Shown here: positions 32,072 to 43,740 of the stretch, one piece after another
How positions within the stretch are numbered: position 1 is the stretch's first letter
Layout of the letters: each line of letters opens with the position of its first letter
DNA from: Saccharina japonica
Taxonomy: Eukaryota; Sar; Phaeophyceae; Laminariales; Laminariaceae
Reading direction: 5' to 3'
NCBI GenBank assembly: GCA_008828725.1
Contig: MEHQ01003696.1
Span: forward strand, 55,301-119,300
Length of the DNA stretch: 64,000 nt
Notes under the pieces: model-generated
Databases searched by the model: none
What the model saw: the letters and a program-made list of their open reading frames with translations, nothing else
What the model was told of the DNA's origin: nothing
Program-made: the position numbers and the translations under genes

Positions 32072-33290
32072 CACTGAGAGAGTCCGATTTGCATGCGTGA
32101 GCATGATCGTTACCGTGTGCTATGTACATGTGCTCCTATTACTGATGGGTCCAGCGTTCGTTCGAATATTGCTGTTTCGGGTCATTTTCTCCACCGTGTG
32201 TGTATACCGCTGAATATGTTTTCGAATCAACGCCGAGACCATGATCGTGCAATAACGGGCTGTAACGCTAAGCACTGATCGTCTGCGTTTGACGATGTAT
32301 ATATCTTCTCAGGTACTCCGGGAACTACTAATACATCGTTTCCTAACTGCTGAAAATGCATTTTTTCCAGGCATATATTATCATGGGGATGTACGTTCGA
32401 CTGTCCCCGCCGTCTATCTGCACATTGGCTGCCTGGTGATGCTGGTGGAAGTTTTCTATTTCAGTGTTCCCTGTAGGCACTATCCGGTGCTAAAAATAGT
32501 TTGCCGTGTCGATTAATCCCGTACGATCGTACACGAACAATCGCCGCACCCCCGTCTTATTTCTTACAACGCATCGCGTTGGCTTTTATCGCCCCGCCGG
32601 ATGACAGCGATGAGCATGACACCCCCAAAGCTAGGACCAGTTTTGTCTTGCAAATAGTTGGGAGGACAGGCGGACAGATTGATGAACACATGACACATGC
32701 AGACAGCAGGTTTCCCAGATTGGGGTTCGCCATGCTCACTGAACAGACTAAAACACTCCTCTTGCGAGGATTCCGACGGTTATGTACGTCATTGACACGG
32801 TGCGTGATCAGGTTCGGGTAATGTATGCATGGGGGTGGGGGGGGTCGGTTTACCTGGAACAACGACGTCTCCGGAACTATTCCGAACCTTGAGTGGAACA
32901 TCTGTACAGTAGTAACGAGGCATGCTGCCGTAGGGCGGGTATATGTTTAAGCTTTAACGTCCCTGACTGACTCGGCCCTTGCATCGAAGAAACTGAGCCA
33001 TGTTGTGGTAAAAGAGGGAACGGTTTGCACAGGGCATTTCGTGAACGTAGGGACTCTACCCCTTTCGGAAGTGCTGAATATGTTTTCCAATCCAGTTAGT
33101 TTTCGTTACGCAAAATGGCGTGCCACACACTCGGTGTTTAGGTAAGGGGTATATATCTCCCCACGTCGAGAGTATGGTGAACAAGGTGGTAATGCCGTAC
33201 CTTTGGCATGGATCTCTTCGAACAGCCTTTACTCTTCGAATACATTGCTCGGTCATACACAGTACCGGCGTCGCCCAAAACTATTAATAA
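32072..33290 (+). repeat. 3' flank of copy B, homologous to flank of copy A
   Basis: Ordered matches to 13395-14700. No conserved reading frame. Confidence 0.7.
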
Positions 33291-34152
33291 CATGAGTAGG
33301 GCTTGGTGTAGGGGTTACACCTTGCAAGAAGAACGTATTGGAGGCATATATTGCTGTGGTGTATACGTAGAGTTCCTTACCTGAGAGGTCATACTTTCGG
33401 CACATGTTTACCGTAGAGCTCGTCACATTTTTTAAGGTGCAGGGTGCTGCTAAGTCAACGAAGGAGGTAGCGCATAATTGATCGTTCATGGGCTGAACAG
33501 GGTACAGGGGGCGATGTACGCCACTCGGGGGGTCGAAAGGGTAACCTGGTCGATGCTACGACGGGCGAGATATTGCTGAGGGAAACGGTCTCCAACTATG
33601 TAAATATGGCAGGAGTGCTTCTGCCGGATATAATTATTTTGTTCCAAAGTGGAGGTCCGTAAGTTACTGCTGTGGGTTTGATATTTCAACTCCTGTTTAC
33701 GCGTACCCCTACTGTCCTGCCATCATGAGCGCCCAACATCCCGGCCCGATCTATATATTCCTGTACACGAGTACCTGGTATTAAAATATGTTGATATCGT
33801 TTATTTTGTGGTTTGATTCGTTTCTGTAGGAGCTGCAGCAACCGCAGCACCAACAGAACAGCAGCATTATTACCAGTTCCAGTATAATAATGGGCTGTGG
33901 AACACGCCTCGCTAGCAACGGTATACCCCACGCACCAAACATGTTACCTCTCTGCAGTACCTACGTCTTCGTAGAAAGCGTACGCCCACCCCGATACGTT
34001 TGGTACTACCCGTGGATCACTACGAACTATGCCTTGTTAAGTTCGAATGCCGGACAGCCATTTCTGGATTTTGGTTGTTATGCAGGCACTAACCCGTAGA
34101 ACCACGTTGCGGCGCTGTTGCCCGTATACCGCCACCTTCTTCCAAGTTCCTC
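33291..34152. other. Intergenic, nothing recognised
   Basis: No repeat partner or coding signal recognised. Confidence 0.4.
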
Positions 34153-34804
34153 GACGCGTGCTGCGATAGAGGTAGCACTCTTCGGCTGATTTTGTTTCTG
34201 AACAATCGGGTTCCTTAAGGGCCCGTTTTAACGAAGAAAAGCAAAATTCAATTTGGAAAAAAAACAAAACTTAAATCCGCTTTTCATTGGTCAACACACG
34301 CACCAGCACCAAAGATTAGGATCTTGGGGTAAAATATTTGGTGCTGGTGCAATGAAAATCGAATTTGATTTTTTTTTTCCCCAAATTGAATTTATTTTAT
34401 ATTCGTTAATTCGGGCCCTTGGAAGGGCCCGAATTAACGAATATAAAATAAATTCAATTTGGAAAAAATAAAATTCAAATTCGCTTTTCATTGGTCAACA
34501 CACGCACCAGCACCAATTATTATGCCCCAAGATCCTAATCTTTGGTGCTGGTGCGTGTGTTGACCAATGAAAAGCGGATTTGAATATATTTTTTTCCAAA
34601 TTGAATTTTTTTCTTCTTCGTTAAAACGGGCCCTTAACCCAAACTCGCCGGTTGTTCAGCTTAGGCCATGGGACTATCCATCGGGTATAAAAGCACTTCT
34701 ATTTTCCTCGAAAATGAGTTTTTGGGTGACTTAGTATTGGTATAGAGCTCCTCAGATGAGGAGGTTCAGAAACAAAGTAGTGAACTTCTACCGTAGCATG
34801 CGTC
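34153..34804 (-). mobile_element. MITE-A carrying a foldback pair (composite element)
   Basis: MITE-A in reverse orientation: left terminus GACGCGTGCTGCGATAGAGG, right terminus TACCGTAGCATGCGTC. Inside, at TTAA (34215-34218 and 34634-34637), sits a pair of foldback units, 34219-34418 and ~34425-34633, beginning GGGCCCG and ending CGGGCCC. The host site is the same GGGTTAAGGAGCC position occupied in the 23480-25791 copy. Confidence 0.8.
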
Positions 34805-35559
34805 CCTCGTCTTCCTCCTCGCTGTCCTCGTCCTCATCCTCACTGTGCTCGTCCACCTCCTCGCTGCCCTCGTCTTCGTCCCCGTCCCCACTGCCCTCGT
34901 GCTGTACCCTTCCTCCTGGCTTTGGTTCCCCGCCCCCTGGCCCATCGGTTTTATCTCCACTCCCACCACCAACACCCCCCCTCCCTGCGGCCATACCAAT
35001 GACTTTCCCCACCAGCTCCTCGCCCGTCCTTGCTTGCATCGTCCATGAACGCCAAAGGCTCTTTCCGCCGTGATTATGCCCCCTGTCGTCTCGAACGGGC
35101 GAAACCTGTAGCCAGCGTGGTTGCCGACGGTGTTCACCGCTGTTGCGACCGACTTGGCAAGCAAGACGCGTCGATCAGATGATGCAGGCCGCGCGTTGCT
35201 CTCGGAACACGGCGATCCGTTGGAGACTTGCATTCGTGGGAACATGAGTGGTTGACATTGTCGCCGAACTTCTATGATAAACAACATCGGTGACGCGAGA
35301 ACAGGTACGTTTCGAAAGTTGCTCCGATAGATGGCGGAGTTATATGTACCGCGTTTGTTGCTGAGGCGTGTTTCGGGTTGAAAAGTGCATCAAAGTGATC
35401 TGACAGTACGGTAGTACCAAAGTAAGTTGACGCCAATGCTAGAGCTTTCTTGGAAGGATGGCGTGCAGAGGGGCAAGAGCGTTTCTTGGGAGGTGTGCCG
35501 TTTTTCAGAGTTGAATGCGTAAGGCGAGTGCCAAGGAGAGTATGTCGACAAACCTCCAT
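34788..35559 (-). pseudogene. Possible decayed gene with acidic C-terminus, unrecognised
   Basis: Two minus-strand stretches read like protein: 35559-35272 (ASTYFGTTVLSDHFDALF.. segment) and 35039-34788, which ends in a Glu/Asp/Ser-rich tail (DEDEGSEEVDEHSEDEDEDS). They lie in different frames with frame changes needed between, and the acidic tail is a low-complexity CTC/TCC tract on the plus strand. It could be a decayed gene or chance around simple sequence. The acidic end abuts the right end of the composite MITE-A. Confidence 0.2.
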
Positions 35560-37016
35560 TCTGCACTAGTTCTGGAGAAATATCCTGTTTCTTTGGCACC
35601 CGTATTCCATTAATGTATTTTTGCGAACGGCACTAACCAATGCCTTTGTTGTGTTTTCGCCGGAATCGATTGGTGCCCGTTCTGTTTAGGAAACATAGGT
35701 ATCAGAAGATCCCAAATTCCCGTCGAAAGAAGAAAACGTGAACATCAGACCCATTTTTAACGGTTAGGCAGGGGTTCATAAAACAGGCGTGTAAAACAAC
35801 ATCATCTAACTCTCGGAGTATGGCCAAACACCGGCGTGGATATTTGGTATTTTGGGCAAGACAGGTGTTTCCTCGAGGGTATTGAAGTTTTGTGTAGGAA
35901 ATACGTTTGCGTCCCGTGCTTCACAGTATAACGGCGATTAGGTTCAACCAGCCTGAGGATGTTCCGGATATGGCATTGCGTGATTGAGTCTTGCGGTACT
36001 GATTGCACCATCGCGGCATTACAGTAGGCATCTCGTCGCGAGTATGCAATACGCAGCGGACACGCGATCTTACATTCTGCGGTTTTTCTGCACCCGTCGT
36101 CCGATCTTCTTCCAATTACAACTAGTAGTGTGGGTTGTATAATAAATCATGACGTAACCTTTGGAGGGGATTAACATCGGATGCTGACCAACGATATACT
36201 TACTGTTTGAGAAAAGGTTGTTCTCCAAACTAACTCCAGCGGAACCGCTCGCGAATGACACTGTTTTCCCGAACTCTAATGCTAGGTTACTTGTGAAGGG
36301 TTATCTCATGAAGCAGCCATGTTTGTATGCGTATGTATGTTTGGAGTGAGTGTACCGTCGACTCAACATCACTACAGTACTTACTTGATCGACACTCACA
36401 AAAAATAAGGACACTGAAACTAGAAAACATATGCTCATTCCAAGAAAACACAAGGGCGCCGCTATTGGGCTTATGTTCCCCCGAGAGATGTATACGTTTG
36501 TTTCGCCATCCACGCTTTTCGAGCCAAACACACTCGGAATTTGACTGCGCCAGACGTTATTGCGGGAGTACAATGGTGAACGCATTCGACCAAATACACG
36601 CGCGTATCTACAGTACTACCGCCTCCTTCTTGCTCGTTCCGCCGCCCTTCTAGGGGCGCGACAGGCGATATATATGTGTGCGGATTATTTACGACAATGT
36701 GTTCGTTGATGACCAATCTACAGCCCCACGGAATACGTGGTGTGGATAAGCTTCACTCTCATGTCTGTGATAAGTGTGACAATAATATATTGTAGTTCCT
36801 ACGTATTCATCAGAACCCACCTGAGCATCGGTGCGACGTGTTAAAAAACATAATGGTTCCTTGTTCGACTAAGCGAACCAAAAAACGCCTACGCATGGAG
36901 TCGGAAGCAGACGTTAGACCAATCCGCCATAGAGGGCCACATACACCGCAAACGAATTTATCAGCCTCCCGAAAGCTATCAATGTCAATTGCACGCCCAC
37001 TACGTAGTCAATATGC
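35560..37016. other. Intergenic ~1.4 kb, nothing recognised
   Basis: Frames up to 108 codons on both strands without features. No repeat partner recognised. Confidence 0.4.
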
Positions 37017-38178
37017 TCAAACAGGGGGGCTTTGCGACCGTCCAGTCACTATTAACAAATGCTGCAGATCGGTACCCGAGGTACCGATCGTCCTCAACAC
37101 CGCTCCAACCACGCTTAACATCGCCAATAACACAGACACTGCCATCCGGGCACCCCCCACACGATATAGCCACGCGACACATTGGAGTTTCCAGAATAGG
37201 TCAAGGATTAGACCTTTGGACACAATGTGTCGGCGGAATATCCTCTCGGCCACGGAGCTCCATCTGCCGCCACACCCAAGGAGCGAGCTCACATTTACGG
37301 CTACGCCTACCAAGGTGACCCAATAAAATATAAAAACGACAATGTGCATCACAATACCAGATATTGTGATGTAAAGCCCTAGCCCCGATCCCCCTTGCCT
37401 CTCGCAGGAGGAGTTCAATGATAAGGCTTGATTTGCAGCGGCACCAAGCCCATATATCGCATACCACATGGAAGGAGCGGTGACGAGTAAATGCGCGTGT
37501 CCTGAGTCGAAGCTGTCATGTCCCAACGGTAGTATGTGGACGGACGTAAGATCCATTGGCGACCTGCAGGTGACGGGCAGGATCACCGCGTAAAATATAT
37601 CTGCCCCAAAAAAATATATCAGAGCTGAAAAAAACTGCGCGCTTAGTCGATGACGCGACCTTTTGTGACGACTGCCTGTCCTCGAGGCCTCCAATCACAT
37701 CGTTGTCTTCCGGCACAAGGTATTCATCGAAACACGTCAGCAGGGCGATCACCGACAACATAATAGCGGCAGAAACCAGGTGTCCGGATGCGAACATTAG
37801 CCAACGAATCCAACGCTGCATTGGCGTTGAGGTACCCCGTCCGGCTTCGATGTCGATAGCACGATGGTTGTGCACACCACCGGCGCGAGGGACAACAAGT
37901 TGTTCCCAGCTCTGTCGAAATCGATCTTCACCCAACGCAGACCCTTGCCGAAGAGCAGAGTTCTGCCTGTAGCCCGATGTCTGATCCTCGGTGTAGGTGG
38001 TACGGCCAGCTGCGGGACACGAAATAGGGGTCGGAGTGAGCATTAAAAGCAGCTTCCAGATTGGGAGGGATGTTTGTTTACGGCAGATATAGAGGCTCAA
38101 TCGGTGGGTGGCAGATATGTGTGGACATACAAGCATGCATGTGGTGCTGCTCTCGTCCCATATGTTGGACTTGAACAT
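37017..38178 (-). pseudogene. Multi-pass membrane protein, family copy C (one frameshift)
   Basis: The N-terminal part is open from ATG 38178 through membrane segment 1 (LMFASGHLVSAAIMLSVIALL) to SSTKRA. The family then continues in another frame (FFSALIYFFGADIFYAVILP) to the stop at 37017. The change occurs at a run of seven T on the minus strand (37628-37634 on +), where a single-base difference would reconcile the frames, so a sequencing error or a recent mutation are both possible. Downstream marks are intact: SPMDLTSVHILP, CERQGGSGLGLY, FWKLQCVAWLYRVG. It pairs with copy E in sequence and in ~300 bp of 5' flank. The frame also runs open through a 72-nt candidate intron (38010-38081). Confidence 0.75.
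38010..38081 (-). other. Candidate 72-nt intron in copy C
   Basis: On the minus strand it begins GTAAACAAAC and ends GTGTCCCGCAG, followed by CTGGCCGT. Same length and edges as the segment in copy E. Because 72 is a multiple of three and the segment has no stop here, reading through it is equally possible in C. Confidence 0.45.
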
Positions 38179-38184
38179 AACCAC

Positions 38185-38325
38185 GACCAGTATAGGCTGA
38201 TGCCCGACTTTGCATGTATGCGGCGGATGGCCGAAACATATATATCTGCAGCGAGATTTACCCGTCGACTATCGGTGCAACTGGTCGGATTCGGATGTCA
38301 AACCTATTACACTAACTGGGGGTAA
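38185..38325 (-). repeat. 5' flank of copy C, homologous to 5' flank of copy E
   Basis: The reverse complement aligns with ~55800-55960: GACCAGTTGCACCGAT against GACCAATTGCACCGAT, CATCAGCCTAT against CCAGCCTAT, GGTTATGTTCAAG against CGTTATGTTCAAG. Confidence 0.75.
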
Positions 38326-40065
38326 CCCGCACACACGCATGCAGACTCGCAGCAGCGCTGTCCCACTGCTGCGGTAGAAGTGCACATTAATGTTCATGGG
38401 GCTTAAAATATACGGGCACGGAGGATAACGCGGGGAGTTTTTCGTCATTTAGGCGCGCGTAGTCGTTTCGACAAAATGTGCAAGCGACATGGCACCAAAG
38501 TCAAGGATTCGCGAGCCAGACCCGTAAATCCAAAATTCTGAATATGTGCCCCAGGGCTTAGACATTTTTCGCCATGCTGTCAAGCATTATACTGCAGTAG
38601 TTCTCGTGGGATCGAACGCTTTCCGTACGCACTAGTTTCGCATCAGTAGGATTACTAGTTTCAATTATCCGCGACGTTGGTGAAAATAGTTATCTCCTCG
38701 GTGATATATGCTGTAGTAGCTGCCAGCGTGATACATGGAATGTTAAGCGACTTTGCGACTTTTGTGTGCTGGTGGCTCCCAACTTAGAGTTCACGAGAAC
38801 ACTGCGCGTGTCGGGTCTGGCAGCCAACCTGTATCGCCTGGCACACCCGAGGCCCTCACATACTCCACCACCGTGCTTCTATCTCACGTGGTGTCGTTAC
38901 TTATGAAGACCTGTAGCTGTCCGTGAGTGAAGTTATAAACGTCGAGCTGGGTGTTGTTTGTATCACTCGGTGCCTTCCGAAATTCAACCACTGCAGCACC
39001 CCAACGCCCCGGTGTAGACCTCTGCTGAGCACCGCCTGCTTGCGGTCGATGTCAAGATAATACGAAGCTGCAGTAGACGATACACCAAGCTGATCATCCC
39101 GCTCTCTGGTTGGCAGGTATCCAACCAAACGTCCGAATGCAACTTATAAAATTATCGGCGGAATTTCACATCAGGCAAAAAACATATATGTATATATATA
39201 GGAGTCACACAGAAACCCTAAGACGGGGCGGGTGAAATGGCCCTACGGAGCTCGAATTACATCACCAAACCAACGGCTCGGAGAATGAATGAGACGTTTC
39301 ACAACACTTCCTTGTAAGAAGAACGGGACGCTTCACACGGGAATCATTCCCACGCACATCGCAACATACCGCCCAATGAAAGCGTAACTACATTAAATTG
39401 GGTATTCCCTAAGTCGATACGCCCTACCCCATCAGCGGTATTGTGTTTGGCCAAATAGTTAAAGGCTGACCCCTGGTGACCACAGTAGTAGTAAGCATGT
39501 GTTGTCACATTCCATCGTTTCGTAATTATGTCTTTGGAGCATTTACAAACTGGTTAAAATTGATTGTTCTCCTGTACGTGTGTTCTTCTTAGCCAGCACG
39601 GCCAGTTTCTGTGCCGATTCTTCATCCTAGAGAGATGCAAGCTCTTCGTCACAAAACCATGACACATATATACCGCATTGTAATGCAGAGAGTATAGTCG
39701 GCAATACAATACAATGCCATCGTACTGGATACGACAGACATGAGACATGCATGCTACCACAGCAGTAACACTGCACCAGATAGGCAATACCGAGAGACAT
39801 GCACGAAAAACACAACACGAGACAGACGACAGACATCAAACCAAAGTGAAACAAACCAAACTTAAGTGCGCCCTTGGCTGAAACGCTCGCGATTGTTGAA
39901 GATGTGGCGCGAGTGTCCAGTAGCACCTAACATTTCGCAACACGACTCGGGCAATAACAGATAAATCACTCCTGGGGCCGTAAAGCATACGTATATACCA
40001 TGTACGGGGTATGCTGCAAATCATACATTGTAGACAATACGGAAATACATATATCTATTGAAGGA
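38326..40065. other. Intergenic ~1.7 kb, nothing recognised
   Basis: No repeat partner or domain recognised on either strand. Confidence 0.4.
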
Positions 40066-40156
40066 CCATAGTTAATAGGACCGAATATAGGTAGTAAAAG
40101 TTGGTAAAATTATAGGTTTTGGCCTATACCGTAGGTACTATTAACTACGGCTCCCC
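40066..40156. mobile_element. Small hairpin element
   Basis: CCATAGTTAATAGGACC at the left is matched in inverse by GGTACTATTAACTACGG at the right, about 90 bases apart. Similar ends occur at 20675-20788. Confidence 0.55.
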
Positions 40157-41075
40157 GTTACAATCCAATGTCGAAATACCTGTTATATTATGGAAAAGAA
40201 AAGGACGGATGCGAGGAGTAAATTAGGGGCGAACAGAGGGAGGCCGGGAGGGCCAGCTACTCGAAACATGAGGGGAGGGGGAAAACATGCATGACATGAA
40301 GGCACAAGGACAGACTGCATCCCGAGGAGGCGTGAGAAGCGAGCAGTTTGCCGGAGATGTTAAACGTGTGACCGGGATCACAAAGGGCCTGGATCGGGTG
40401 GGGACGCATCTTCTAGTAGACTTTAAAACGACATGATCGATATCGAAATAAACCTTTTCGATATGAAAAGTCCGGAAAACCGTCTACTACGATAACGGAA
40501 ACGGTACCGACGGAGGGAAAACCGACCTACGAGGCCCGCCTGCACACGCTCATCTTAATATTCTGTTTTAACATGAGATCCTGAATTATTCGCTAACGTT
40601 TTCACCACGAGGCACTTAGGTCCTGCCGCGCTAAGAAGGTGTACACACCATGTGTTTGTCCGACGTCTCCTTTAGTCTATCTGACATGTGTATCTACTCT
40701 GTGGGTAGCAACTTGCGCCCTCTGTTCTGCTGGCTCCTGGCGGTTGTCGCGGGTGGCTCTCGCACGCTCGCTGCACACGACGACGGTACCGTTTGTACTA
40801 CGGCCCCGATGAAAAATCATGGGTCTTCAAAAAACGTAAAACCCGGCGTGGTAGAGGGGGGGGCGCGTACTCATTTTTTGCTTGACTTAGTCATTTGCCC
40901 ATTGACCACGCATCCCTTGCGAGACGGAGGGGGGGTAGTGATATACAGCGTATCCGGAACGCGTGCCACTATCGATAGAGATCGCACTTTTGATGTGTAA
41001 TATATTCGTACTACTAGCTACTGTAGGTCCTTGACTGAGGGAGCCCCCGATAGTGTTGCCCCGCTCGTGAGCGAT
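40157..41075. other. Intergenic, nothing recognised
   Basis: Purine-rich around 40190-40290. No coding signal recognised. Confidence 0.4.
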
Positions 41076-41640
41076 AAGATAGTATAGCTGTCGCTAGCAA
41101 CTCGCGCAGCAGGATATTAGTAACGGTCGTCAACTTGTGCGCATTGGTGGGGAAAAGTACAGGAAAAAACGTCGACGACGTGCCCCGAGAACCCCCGCTG
41201 CCCTCCCTTGAGGCGGTACACGCGCATGATGGCGCAGGCTATGGCTATGAGGATCTGCTCCGTCCACTTGCGTGAGGACCGTAGGACAAAAAAAACAAAA
41301 AGTCGTCTACTATAGAAGTACAGAAAAAATAGAGGTATCCACAACTTGTAGTAACAGGTGGCACAGCATCTTCTCAACACAAGAGTCAGGGGTTCGAGAC
41401 CCATGTATCAATGATAACTTCTTTTTATGTAGGAAAACAAAATATGTATAGTAGACAGATAAATTTCTGAGAAACTGATGAAAAGTGCGAAAACAAGTAG
41501 TAGACAAAATTCATTTCTGAGAATTTGATGAAAAGTGCACACAAAATCAATAGTTTAATCAAGTAAGAAAACGGCCATGGCCATCTTGCCATGGGTCCCT
41601 ATCACGAGAGCCTTGGTTAAAATTAGAAACTCACATTCTC
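41076..41640 (-). mobile_element. Internally deleted copy of the helicase-bearing element
   Basis: Shares the left ~95 bases (AGATAGTATAGCTGTCGCTA..) and the right ~230 bases (TCTGAGAA-TTGATGAAAAGTG.. to CCCTATCACGAGAG) with 23743-25355 but is one third as long and has no helicase sequence. Its centre instead carries a tRNA-like stretch. This is the expected form of a non-autonomous derivative. Confidence 0.7.
41340..41412 (+). other. tRNA-like sequence (A and B boxes)
   Basis: GGTGGCACAGCATCTT resembles an A box, a short TCTT..AAGA stem follows, then AGGGGTTCGAGACCCAT, a T-arm with four of five pairs. No acceptor stem could be formed, so I read it as a tRNA pseudogene or SINE head and not a working tRNA. 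Confidence 0.45.
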
Positions 41641-42209
41641 TCGTAACAATAGTGAATACACCTTGAATACGCCGTGGGATCGATGGCCGGGTTGCCCCTT
41701 CCAACTTTGTCGAGATCGATGTCTGGGTGAGGTGAAACTTTACGTGCTACTCGTACCGTATCGCGCGTCCCGGGGTTTTGATGATAACTATTCCGGGTGG
41801 CCTCCTCTAGGGGTGTGATAAGAGTGGTTGAAAAAACCGTGTCCACTGCCACACCTTAATCAAGTAAGGGCGATGGTATGATGGCAGCGAGTTGCTGGGC
41901 AGTTTTTGATACACAGTCTAGAAACGCCGCCTGGGCTGTGATAACTGTGAGTGGTTGGAGACTTTGCTTTCACGCCCCGAGAAGGCGGCAAGTGTGCAAT
42001 GCTAAGGAGTGTGACGGCGGTGTTTCAAGGTGTTTGGCTGCCACGCTCCGCGCACGTGATACGGGGTGTGATAAAAGGCGTATGACAAACAGCCGGATGT
42101 CTTATCGTAGCACCCTCAAAGCGGTGCCAGGTTATGTGCGCGCGATGTTGACCAGAAAAAGCGAAACATAAAAAATGTACCTCCTCGCGCAAGACCCTGA
42201 TGGTAAATA
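41641..42209. other. Intergenic, nothing recognised
   Basis: No repeat partner or domain recognised. Confidence 0.4.
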
Positions 42210-42480
42210 CCAGGGTTTGTCATGGGCCGACGCTGATGGTCCGGCCCACCATCGCTTTGATCTGACAAACCAGCGCCAAACCCGTCTCATCGAAATCGAA
42301 TTTGGTTCGCCGCGGACCGGGCCGGCCATTTACACTTTCAGAAGATAGGCCGCAGGCTGGCCCAGCCAATCACGTTCTCAAAAGGATCGGCCCGGACCGA
42401 TCCGGTACATCAAATGACAGCGAGGCGTATGAGACACGGGATCTATCTGGGCCGGCCCGACCATTTTCATGGGTCGCCCC
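42210..42480 (+). repeat. Degenerate GGCCC-rich array, locus 2
   Basis: Mixed-orientation relatives of the units at 43255-43740 (GGACCGGGCCGGCC, CGGCCCGACC). Opposite overall orientation to locus 1. Confidence 0.6.
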
Positions 42481-42708
42481 ATGTGTTGTCCCGTACTAGG
42501 TGCAGAAGTAAGCGCGGACGTGACACTTTACGTGAATTGTTGGTTTTGGATGTTTTCCTCCCGTCTGGATTCCGGTGAACGTTTGATTTCGGTCCATGAG
42601 ATACACCTATCCAGTACCCACCACTCAACAACTACGATCCACCAACGGCTCGTCCAGATGGCTCATGTCTCGACCATGGACCACCACCTCCTCGTGTTGC
42701 TGCAACGT

Positions 42709-42790
42709 CCGCAGCAGCGGCAGCAGCAGTAGAAGAAACAGCAGCGGCAGCAGCAGCAAAACCAGTAACAGCGTTAGCAGCAGCAGCATG
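42709..42790 (+). repeat. Interrupted CAG microsatellite
   Basis: CAGCAG/AGCAGC runs broken by GTAACAGCGTT. Open in several frames, not counted as coding. Confidence 0.8.
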
Positions 42791-43254
42791 TGGTGCTTCA
42801 ACACCCGGTGTTGCTGCAATGCTCTATCGACAAAATATGACGCCAGTATGAATGCAGTGGTATTTTTGCGGCGGCTTCTCACACTACAGCGACACAAGCA
42901 ATCATCGCCCGCGGCTTCCGATCGGCACACATGAAAGTGAAATTATCTGCAACCTTTCATATGAATGTGTCCCCTGTCTTGGCTTACTTCACGAAGTGTC
43001 ACCGGCGGTTCCGTCCGCGAGAAAAGCCAAGGCAAGGACGCAATGCTGTCTGCGTTGCGGAAACGGCTAGGATTGCCGTGTGTACGCCCACAGCGGTACC
43101 ACGGTTTTCATCCAAAATTTGCACAAGGCATCATACTTTTGTATACATCGAGATTATCTGCCAGATATCCATTGTACAAACGTAGCTGGTTTTGGCGGAT
43201 AACGACGTGGGCACCCTCCAAATAGCCGTACGTAGATGTAGCAGAAGTACACCA

Positions 43255-43740
43255 CACCCCAGGGGCTCCGACCCGGGCCGGCCCATCAAACAATGTGGGG
43301 CGCGTCATGGGCACGGTGGACATCGTAGTATCAGTAGTAGCACGCCACATATTATAGGTATCGGTCCGGGCCGGCCCGCCAAATCACATGGGCCGCCTCG
43401 TGGGGCGGGCGAAGCGGCCCAAATACAGACCACATCTCGTGGGCCACGGTCCTGCCCGGCCCATTTAATTTCGAGCAGATGGACCGCGGCCCGGTCCGGC
43501 CCATCAAATTCTCAGAGCGTGATCCGCGTCCCTCCCTGGTCCATCAAACATTCTCAGACAATGGCCCACGGCCCGGGCTGGCCCATTCAAATGTTAGAGG
43601 ATGGGTCGCGGCCCCACCCAGAGCTCATCATATTTACAAAATTTCGAGGCCCAGTCCGGCCCGGCCCATCACTTCTTCAAAAGTCTAGGAATGGCCCGGC
43701 CCGGCCCGGCCCGTCCGGATCAAACGGCCCATGGCAAGCC
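43255..43740 (+). repeat. Degenerate GGCCC-rich array, locus 3
   Basis: About ten units of 35-48 bases, most with CCGGCCCATCAAA or CCGGCCCATTC followed by TTCTCAGA-like spacer and CGTGG or CGCGG. A 237-codon plus frame spanning it is a composition effect: the peptide repeats (RPGPARP-type) follow the DNA repeat and are interrupted in sister loci. Confidence 0.8.
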
